From the NCBI GenBank assembly GCA_947166165.1, contig CAMVDK010000152.1, forward strand, positions 1-7,465: 7,465 bases of DNA, written 5' to 3'. Position numbers and translations under genes: made by a program. Positions 1 through 5,134 of this stretch are shown here, in pieces. The notes beneath the pieces were generated by a model, which made no database searches, was not told the DNA's origin, and saw nothing but the letters and a program-made list of their open reading frames with translations. How positions within the stretch are numbered: position 1 is the stretch's first letter; the number at the start of each line of letters is the position of its first letter. Source of the stretch: an uncultured Porphyromonadaceae bacterium. GTDB lineage: Bacteria; Bacteroidota; Bacteroidia; Bacteroidales; Muribaculaceae.

Positions 1-323
1 TTCCGGATGAAGGTGTGTTGATTACTCATTTCACCTATGTTGCTGACCGCTGGACAGCCAACACGGTGAATAACCAGGCTGTCCAGCTGGCTACAATTAT
101 ACCAGCTGATAATAGACTGACCACTGCCACTGAAAACGCTGACCTCTATGGAGAGACAAATTACGCTTTCACAACTACATCATCTCCGGCTATGAAAGCC
201 AATATGAGTGCCAATGGCACATTGTCGAGTTCAACAGGAGGTGCAGGAACGGTCAACAAACCTGTGACTGAAATCACCTTGAATTCAGATGGCACGGCTT
301 CGTTCTGGTATATCAAGGGACAG
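1..323 (+). other. C-terminal part of an M6-family metalloprotease domain
   Basis: The visible residues follow a pattern I know from the end of M6 (TIGR03296-type) peptidase domains of Bacteroidota: a GVLITHF strand, then W..NTVNN, an IIPADN motif, a DLYG stretch, FT..SSP, and a closing KPVTEITLNSDGTASFWY strand. The catalytic histidines lie before this part, so activity cannot be judged. A different secreted peptidase with the same terminal beta-domain is possible. Confidence 0.72.
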
Positions 324-3300
324 ATACCTTCGCTCGCTGCGCCCGTCCTTGCTGATGCAAGTAATGTACAGTTCACCTCGTTCGTCGCTTCTTGGACGCA
401 TACGTCAAGTGTGAATTGCACATATACGCTCCAAGTGTTACAAGGAAACACTACCGTGCTTAATCAGACTGGCATCACTGCCAAGACTTACACTGTGACG
501 GGACTTACAGCTGGCGCGACTTACACCTTTAAGGTCAAAGCAGTTCCAGTTAATGCTTCGCAGGCCACCGAGAGTGCTTGGAGTAATGTAAAGTCGGTGA
601 CACTGCCAGTTCCCACCATTACCGCCAACCCGACGAGCGTGTCGTTCGGCACTGTGAACGTGGGCAGCAACGGACAGGCCTCATTCACCGTGACTGGTGA
701 ACACCTCAACGGAAACATCACTGCTACGCTGAGTGGCGGCAATGGAGCCTTTGCCTTGAGCAGCAACAGCATCACCGCTGCTGAGGCCGCCAATGGCAAG
801 GTCATCACTGTGACGTTTACCCCGACTAGCGACGGTAACTATACTGGCACTGTGACCCTCGCCAGCAACGGCGCTCAGAACGTGACTGTGAACCTGTCGG
901 GAACGGGTCATGTGATTACGCCCACCATCAATGTGAGCAGCAACGCGCTCTCGTTCAACGCCACCTATGTGAACGAGACTTCGACAAAGAAGTTTACCGT
1001 TACAGGTGCTGACTTGAGCGACCGTGTCACGTTAACACTCAACGACCCCAACGGTGTGTTCTCTATGAGTCAGCAAACCGTTACAGCGGCTGTGGCAAAC
1101 GGCTCTGGTCGTGAGATTACCGTGACCTTTGCCCCCACTGCCGTAGGCGAATATAATGCCACCATCACGCTCAACAGCACCGGTGCTACGGCAAAAACGG
1201 TCACGCTCAACGCCCACGCCGTAGAACATCAGCCCGCCCTCACTACTACGACCCAGAGCATCAACTTTGGCTCCGTCGAGCCTGATGAGCAAGCCACGCA
1301 GACCTTCACCCTCAATGGTGAATACCTGCTGGGCGACGTCGCACTTACACTGAACGATGCAAACGGCGTGTTCAGCCTCAGCGATGCTGCTGTCACCAAG
1401 GCAGAAGCCGAGGCTGGCAAGACGGTTACAGTCAGTTTCAGCGCTACCGAGGAGACTACTTACACCGGCAGCATCACGGTGAGCACTAGCGGATTGCAAA
1501 ACATCACGATTGCGCTCAATGCCGAAGTTTCGAGCGGCGGCACGGCGAGCGACGCCTACCTCGACATCGCCAAGTACGCCACCATCGACGAGGCTGGATG
1601 GAACACATCCCTCGTCAATAAGCTGTATACATATAAAGAATACGTTAACGACAATGTGGCTTGGCTTACTCTACCTATGTATGGTGCTTTTGTTGGAGCT
1701 AAGTATTCAACCAACAGCTCAACTTTCAACAGCGGTTCGCCACAAAAGTGGATTGAGACAAACGTGACAGCATCTAACCAATGTGGTTCTACGACGTGGT
1801 CTTCAACCGACATTTATCTCGGCAGCAGCAACTATTTCACTTCAACTACTTCAATGGCTGTTGGAACCAATAGTCAAAATAGTAAAACAGAAAAGTCAGT
1901 TACATTCTATGTGACAAACACAACAGCTGTTAAGTTGTATGCAAGTCAAAGAAATACTTCAACATCATATCCTACTTCATTCAAAATCTATGAATGTAGT
2001 ATTAATAATGATGGCTCTTTAAGTGTTAATTCGACAGCCACTAAGAGTGGAAGTTTGACCAATTCAGGCGCTGGCAGTATCTCTCTGACAGAACTTGACG
2101 AAACAAAGATTTACAAGATTGTTGCTAGTCAAGCACGTGGCTACCTCTACGAAATCGGATTCCAGACTCCGCTGAACAAGCCGACTCTATCGGCTACGCC
2201 TGCTGAGGTGTCGATTCGTACGACTCCTAACGAAACTGGAACTGCTACCTTCAATGTGAAGGGCAAGAAGCTCACCAGCCCGGTGACTGTGTCGCTAACC
2301 GATGCCAACGGCGTGTTCAGCGTGCCCACGACCACCATCAGCGCCCAAGAGGCAATGGATGGCAAGGACGTGACTGTGTCGTTCACCAGCGCCGACGAAG
2401 GCACCTTCACTGGAACGGTGACGCTGACCAGTGGCGACCTCACCGCTACGGTGAATCTGACTGGCGTTTGCCGTGATAATGGCACTGCCAGCGACAATTA
2501 TCTGAACATCGCCAAGTATGCCACCATCGACGAGGCCGGTGCCACCGTCACCGGCATGGAGAGCATCTACAAGTACACAGAGTACGCCAGCGACAACTGC
2601 GCATGGCTCACCCTGTCGAACTACGGCGCACAGCAGACCGATGCCAACCAGAACTGGTTCTTAGTTGAAGCTACAAAGAACACATCAACTTCTTGGAGTG
2701 CAACAGACATCTTCTTGGGCGATGATAGCTACTTTGGCAGCAACACAAGTTATGCAGCAGGCTGGGTTGAGGCTTATCAGCACTTCTATGTTACTAATTG
2801 CACTCAAATCAAGCAATTTGCTTATAATAGAAGTTCGACAAGCTACCCATTGAAGATTTACATTTATGAGTGCACTGAGAATTCTGACGGTACGCTTTCA
2901 GCTTCTACAACACCAGTAGAGACTCTACAGAATACTACGACATCTACTGAGGTTCTCACTTCTAGCTCATTGGATGCAAATAAGATTTATAAAGTGAGCG
3001 TGTATAACGATTACTCCGACCTCTACGAAATCGGTTTCCAGACTCCGCTGAACACCCCGACGCTGGTGGCTTCGCCTACTGGCAAGGACATCATTGCTGA
3101 GCCGGGACAGACCATCACCGAGACGATTACGGTGACGGGAGCACGTTTGACCGAGGATGTGACGGTGACGCTCACCGACCCGAATGGGTGCTACAGCGTG
3201 TCGCCGACGTCCATCACCGCCGCCGAGGCCATGGCTGGCGCGACGGTGACGGTGACCTTCGTCGCTCCCGAGCAAATGGGCTCGTATCGCGCACAGGTCA

Positions 3301-4973
3301 ACTTCACCAGCGGAACAGCCACGGCAAAGACCGTTCTATATGGTGCCGTGGGCGAGAAAGGCTCGGCCTACAGCAATTACCTCGACATTGCTAAATATGC
3401 CACCATCGGCACAGGCGAGTGGTATGACGGAATCTTCGACCATCCCTACAAATTCGACGACGAAACCTACGCTGCCGACAATGTGGCTTGGCTCACCCTG
3501 CCTGCAGCTATGCCCTATTACGCATGGAACTACAACGACCAAAACTGGTGCGCTGTGTCTTCGAGCGCAAACGGCGGATGGTATGGGCATCAATGGACTG
3601 CCACCGATGTCTTCCAAGGCTACGAGTACTTTAAGAGAGACGATTTGGCAGATGAAGATGGCAACTATGCCCACATGATGGGTGGTGCCGAGAGTAATTC
3701 CACGTCCAACACCACCATCTTCTACGGCATTTACAATGTGACCAATTGCACCCAGGTGAAGGCATACGCTTACAACAATAGTGGCGTATCCAGCACTTAT
3801 CCTGCATTCATCCAAATCTACGAGCTGACTGAGAATGCCGATGGCTCCCTCACTCAGAGCGAAACGCGTACCGACATTCAGACCAGCACGACTAGCGGTC
3901 AGGTGACGCTGACCTCGGCCGAGCTGGATGCCAACAAGATTTATTTCGTGGCCGTGGGCGGTTACCGTGGCTTTACCTACGAAGTGGCCTTCCGCACACC
4001 GCTGCCGAATGCTGTCACCCTGGCCGACTTGGTGAAGGACGGCAACGAGGGGCAGTATTACAAGCTCGTGGACGGCGACCTGGAGGTGGTGGCCATTTCC
4101 AACGACGGAAAGAAGCTCTTCTGCAAGGACGCCAATGGCTATGCCGGCAAGACCGAGGCCACAGCCGACGAGATTGACTTCGTGACTCAGTACGGTCTCA
4201 TGGAAGGCCGCACCGGTTGGGACCAGAGCAACTGGGTGGCCCTGCAGCGCACCGACGGCAGCGAGTGGACCGCCAGCGAAGCCCAGCTGGTGGGCAAGCT
4301 CATCAAGGGGGTGAAAGGCACCTATGCCAACGCCACCAACCCCGTGTTCAGCATGAGTTCGCAGCCCACGCTCCACGCCACGCCCTCCAGCCCCTACATG
4401 GAGAAAATGAACACGTTCATCACCTGCAACTTCGTCGGTTCGCAGACGGGCGACGACGGCAAGAACTACTTCTTCGTCACGCCCAAGCCCATGGAGGTGG
4501 CCGTGATTCACTGGGCCATGTGGGATGCGGAGAACCAATGTTTCGTGGTTCCCATCAAGACTTTCGACCAAAGCACGGGCCAAGCCAGCAACTGGCAGAA
4601 CCTGAAGGGCGGCTTCTACATCAACGACGCCGAGTATCCCGGCACGCTGCCCACGCTCGAGAACGAGACCGTCTACTCGTTCACCGCCCTGGTCAAGAGT
4701 GAGCAGGCCTCCGCATCCACGCTCAAGGCCCCGCGCCGAGCCGAAGGGCAGCAGGTGTCGGGCAACTACATGGTCTACCCCATCAGCGCGTTCCAGGTGG
4801 AAGGCAAGGTGCATGACGGTGTCATCACCCAGGTGGGCGACCTGAACGCCGACCGTCAAGCCGTGGAGGTGGCACGCTTCAACGCCGCCGGTCAGCGCGT
4901 CGGGCGCGACTACCGTGGCGTGGTCATCATCCGCATGAGCGACGGCACAGCGCGCAAGGTGGTGGTGGAGTGA
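1..4973 (+). CDS. Secreted modular protein: end of M6-type metalloprotease, FN3, Ig-like repeats, three unnamed modules, T9SS-like sorting tail (5' partial)
   Basis: The frame is open to the left edge (first full codon at 3) and stops with TGA at 4971-4973. The GTG at 15 is not taken as the start, because the codons before it continue the domain (PDEGVLITHF). Numbering residues from that GTG, the order is: 1-103 C-terminal part of an M6/immune inhibitor A-like peptidase domain (LITHF, NTVNN, IIPADN, SDGTASFWY); 107-198 fibronectin type III; 200-298, 303-402 and 407-505 Ig-like repeats 1-3; 509-721 module A1; 722-818 Ig 4; 822-1012 module A2; 1013-1112 Ig 5; 1115-1330 module A3; 1334-1580 unassigned; about 1585-1652 sorting tail. 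The HExxH zinc motif of M6 enzymes is not visible and should lie upstream. By family knowledge this would be an exported, possibly cell-surface protease with a long binding or spacer stalk. Its substrate is unknown. It ends at a terminator and is probably the last gene of its transcript. Confidence 0.85.
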   Translation, partial: PDEGVLITHFTYVADRWTANTVNNQAVQLATIIPADNRLTTATENADLYGETNYAFTTTSSPAMKANMSANGTLSSSTGGAGTVNKPVTEITLNSDGTASFWYIKGQIPSLAAPVLADASNVQFTSFVASWTHTSSVNCTYTLQVLQGNTTVLNQTGITAKTYTVTGLTAGATYTFKVKAVPVNASQATESAWSNVKSVTLPVPTITANPTSVSFGTVNVGSNGQASFTVTGEHLNGNITATLSGGNGAFALSSNSITAAEAANGKVITVTFTPTSDGNYTGTVTLASNGAQNVTVNLSGTGHVITPTINVSSNALSFNATYVNETSTKKFTVTGADLSDRVTLTLNDPNGVFSMSQQTVTAAVANGSGREITVTFAPTAVGEYNATITLNSTGATAKTVTLNAHAVEHQPALTTTTQSINFGSVEPDEQATQTFTLNGEYLLGDVALTLNDANGVFSLSDAAVTKAEAEAGKTVTVSFSATEETTYTGSITVSTSGLQNITIALNAEVSSGGTASDAYLDIAKYATIDEAGWNTSLVNKLYTYKEYVNDNVAWLTLPMYGAFVGAKYSTNSSTFNSGSPQKWIETNVTASNQCGSTTWSSTDIYLGSSNYFTSTTSMAVGTNSQNSKTEKSVTFYVTNTTAVKLYASQRNTSTSYPTSFKIYECSINNDGSLSVNSTATKSGSLTNSGAGSISLTELDETKIYKIVASQARGYLYEIGFQTPLNKPTLSATPAEVSIRTTPNETGTATFNVKGKKLTSPVTVSLTDANGVFSVPTTTISAQEAMDGKDVTVSFTSADEGTFTGTVTLTSGDLTATVNLTGVCRDNGTASDNYLNIAKYATIDEAGATVTGMESIYKYTEYASDNCAWLTLSNYGAQQTDANQNWFLVEATKNTSTSWSATDIFLGDDSYFGSNTSYAAGWVEAYQHFYVTNCTQIKQFAYNRSSTSYPLKIYIYECTENSDGTLSASTTPVETLQNTTTSTEVLTSSSLDANKIYKVSVYNDYSDLYEIGFQTPLNTPTLVASPTGKDIIAEPGQTITETITVTGARLTEDVTVTLTDPNGCYSVSPTSITAAEAMAGATVTVTFVAPEQMGSYRAQVNFTSGTATAKTVLYGAVGEKGSAYSNYLDIAKYATIGTGEWYDGIFDHPYKFDDETYAADNVAWLTLPAAMPYYAWNYNDQNWCAVSSSANGGWYGHQWTATDVFQGYEYFKRDDLADEDGNYAHMMGGAESNSTSNTTIFYGIYNVTNCTQVKAYAYNNSGVSSTYPAFIQIYELTENADGSLTQSETRTDIQTSTTSGQVTLTSAELDANKIYFVAVGGYRGFTYEVAFRTPLPNAVTLADLVKDGNEGQYYKLVDGDLEVVAISNDGKKLFCKDANGYAGKTEATADEIDFVTQYGLMEGRTGWDQSNWVALQRTDGSEWTASEAQLVGKLIKGVKGTYANATNPVFSMSSQPTLHATPSSPYMEKMNTFITCNFVGSQTGDDGKNYFFVTPKPMEVAVIHWAMWDAENQCFVVPIKTFDQSTGQASNWQNLKGGFYINDAEYPGTLPTLENETVYSFTALVKSEQASASTLKAPRRAEGQQVSGNYMVYPISAFQVEGKVHDGVITQVGDLNADRQAVEVARFNAAGQRVGRDYRGVVIIRMSDGTARKVVVE
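333..608 (+). other. Fibronectin type III domain
   Basis: About 92 residues with the FN3 strand pattern: an initial AAPVLADASNVQFTSFVASW segment with the B-strand Trp, YTLQVLQG in the C strand region, then TYTVTGLTAGATYTFKVKAV (the L..G..Y.F.V.A signature of strands E-F) and a closing AWSNVKSVTL. It sits directly after the protease-like domain and probably acts as a spacer. Confidence 0.82.
612..1529 (+). repeat. Three tandem Ig-like beta-sandwich repeats (Ig 1-3)
   Basis: Three ~98-residue units starting near 612, 921 and 1233. Each has the same order: a first strand ending SFGTV, SFNAT or NFGSV; FTVTG or FTLNG followed by a loop; a strand such as LTLNDPNGVFS; a TAAEAANGK-type turn; ITVTF.P or VTVSFSA; then a final pair of strands (YTGTVTLAS..., NVTVNLSG). 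This resembles the abnormal-spindle/Hydin-like or choice-of-anchor Ig folds common in exported bacterial proteins, where they act as stalks. The family name is inferred from pattern only. Two further copies occur at 2178-2468 and 3051-3350. Confidence 0.75.
1539..2177 (+). repeat. Unnamed module A, copy 1
   Basis: About 213 residues, from GTASDAYLDIAKYATIDEAG to LYEIGFQTPL. Landmarks shared by all three copies are: YL(D/N)IAKYATI at the front; Y.(D/N)(N)..AWLTL; W(S/T).TD(I/V)F/Y..; F/IYNVTN-type strand (here FYVTNTTAVK); SYP...IYE; N.DGSL; LD..KIY; and the closing LYEIGFQTPL. I do not recognise the family. Its Trp- and Tyr-rich, strand-like pattern would suit a beta-sandwich binding domain, but that is inference. 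The middle of this copy is AT-rich, unlike its ends. Confidence 0.7.
1563..2539 (+). repeat. Near-identical direct DNA repeat at the fronts of modules A1 and A2 (1563-1597 and 2505-2539)
   Basis: The two 35-bp copies encode (D/N)IAKYATIDEAG and differ at only three positions by eye. They lie 942 bp apart, a multiple of three, so exchange between them would remove or add one whole Ig-plus-A unit in frame. A third, more diverged copy begins at about 3383. Confidence 0.75.
2178..2468 (+). repeat. Ig-like repeat 4
   Basis: About 97 residues (PTLSATPAEVSI to ATVNLTGV) with the same strand order as Ig 1-3, including ATFNVKGKKL, VSLTDANGVFSV, ISAQEAMDGKDVTVSF and a TGTVTLTSG end. It separates module copies A1 and A2. 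The DNA for DANGVFS (2301-2321) is nearly the same as at 1357-1377 in Ig 3, which supports duplication within the gene. Confidence 0.75.
2478..3050 (+). repeat. Unnamed module A, copy 2
   Basis: About 191 residues, the shortest copy. It keeps every landmark: YLNIAKYATIDEAG, YKYTEYASDNCAWLTL, WSATDIFLG, FYVTNCTQIKQFAYN, SYPLKIYIYECTENSDGTL, LDANKIYKV and LYEIGFQTPL. The length difference from copies 1 and 3 lies mainly in the loops between AWLTL and the VTN strand. Its middle is again AT-rich, by hand count 39% GC over 2761-3000. Confidence 0.7.
3051..3350 (+). repeat. Ig-like repeat 5
   Basis: About 100 residues (NTPTLVASPTGKDI to KTVLYGAV) with the same strand pattern as the other Ig units: ITVTGARL, VTVTLTDPNGCYSV, ITAAEAMAGATVTVTF, then a final strand pair. 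It separates module copies A2 and A3 and is GC-rich compared with both AT-rich islands. Confidence 0.75.
3357..4004 (+). repeat. Unnamed module A, copy 3
   Basis: About 216 residues. It keeps YLDIAKYATI, DNVAWLTLP, WTATDVFQG, YNVTNCTQVKAYAYN, TYPAFIQIYELTENADGSL, LDANKIYFVAV and TYEVAFRTPL. It differs from the others by an insert rich in Asp, Glu, Met and His near 3640-3690 (DLADEDGNYAHMMGG). Unlike copies 1 and 2 its DNA is not strongly AT-rich, and it is the most diverged of the three at the DNA level. Confidence 0.68.
4014..4754 (+). other. Unassigned C-terminal region of the modular protein
   Basis: About 247 residues beginning VTLADLVKDGNEGQYYKLVD. The opening stretch (YYKLVDGDLEVVAISNDGKKLFCKD) looks like the start of an OB-like beta-barrel as seen in some exported Bacteroidota proteins, but this is weak. 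The rest contains FFVTPKPMEVAVIHWAMWD and FYINDAEYPGTLP and gives me no family. It ends in a basic KAPRRAEG segment just before the sorting tail, which could be a flexible linker or processing site. Confidence 0.4.
4767..4970 (+). other. Type IX secretion system-like C-terminal sorting domain
   Basis: The last ~68 residues end with VEVARFNAAGQRVG, then YRGVVIIRMSDGTARKVVV. This is the layout of type A T9SS sorting tails: a strand with the N..GQ.V turn, a (K/R)G(I/V)Y/V-I strand, a DG turn and a final KVVV strand. In that system the tail directs the protein across the outer membrane and is removed while the protein is anchored or released. The call rests on pattern only. Confidence 0.72.
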
Positions 4974-5004
4974 CCCCACCCAAAAAACTTTCTCCAGCCA
5001 AAGA

Positions 5005-5053
5005 CAGTGGCCGCCAGTCCCCCACCCGGGGCCGGTGGCCACTGCCGTTTTTT
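5005..5053 (+). terminator. Rho-independent terminator of the modular protein gene
   Basis: Arms 5005-5015 (CAGTGGCCGCC) and 5034-5044 (GGTGGCCACTG) pair over 11 bp with one G-U, around an 18-nt C/G-rich loop. A run of six T follows at 5048-5053, three bases after the stem. It begins 31 bases after the TGA. A run of six A at 4982-4987 on the other side might give weak activity on the opposite strand as well. Confidence 0.8.
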
Positions 5054-5082
5054 GGCCAATCCAGCAAAAAGCACTATCTTTG
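5051..5082 (+). promoter_or_regulatory. Bacteroidota-type promoter for the GH53-GH29 gene
   Basis: TTTG at 5051-5054 and TATCTTTG at 5075-5082 are separated by 20 bp. This fits the known Bacteroides/Prevotella housekeeping pattern, TTTG at -33 and TAnnTTTG at -7 with about 19-21 bp between. Transcription would start near 5087-5091, giving a leader of about 45 nt. The -33 element uses the last three T of the upstream terminator. Confidence 0.75.
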
Positions 5083-5085
5083 CCA

Positions 5086-5118
5086 TCTAGAATAACTAGT
5101 TAACCTAGTTCATCTAGA
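5086..5118 (+). promoter_or_regulatory. CTAG-rich dyad with 9-bp periodicity in the leader
   Basis: CTAG occurs at 5087, 5096, 5105 and 5114, exactly 9 bp apart. The outer arms TCTAGA (5086-5091 and 5113-5118) and inner arms AACTAG (5094-5099) and CTAGTT (5105-5110) are perfectly complementary. A transcript could therefore form a 12-bp hairpin with a 2x2 internal loop and a 5-nt apical loop. A 9-bp direct repeat, CATCTAGAA, is at 5084-5092 and 5111-5119. It lies at the predicted transcription start, so it could be a regulator-binding site on DNA or a leader hairpin in RNA. No regulator is visible in the window. Confidence 0.5.
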
Positions 5119-5134
5119 AAACCACAAAACCCAA

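Larger units (their letters stand above)
2142..3061 (+). repeat. Near-identical direct DNA repeat at the ends of modules A1 and A2 (2142-2185 and 3018-3061)
   Basis: The two 44-bp copies encode LYEIGFQTPLN(K/T)PT and differ at a handful of positions by eye. They lie 876 bp apart, again a multiple of three. Together with the repeat at the module fronts they bracket the AT-rich middles of modules A1 and A2. Confidence 0.72.

Noticed and set aside
15..17. GTG at 15 as the true start of the first gene
   Set aside because: The frame is open to the window edge, no signal peptide follows, and the codons before it (PDEG) fit the domain pattern. The gene is 5' truncated.
3336..5042. 568-codon open frame on the minus strand
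   Set aside because: It lies antisense to a domain-bearing gene and across its terminator. The translation is Gly/Val/His/Ala-rich with no recognisable motif, as expected opposite GC-rich codons.
5005..5053. Attenuator or riboswitch for the hydrolase gene
   Set aside because: The hairpin lies upstream of the predicted transcription start of that gene and follows the stop codon of the previous one, so a simple terminator explains it.
5086..5118. Cloning polylinker or vector junction
   Set aside because: XbaI-, SpeI- and HpaI-like hexamers cluster here, but they follow from the 9-bp CTAG periodicity. No other polylinker sites or vector sequence are present, and the flanks form a natural promoter and start codon.
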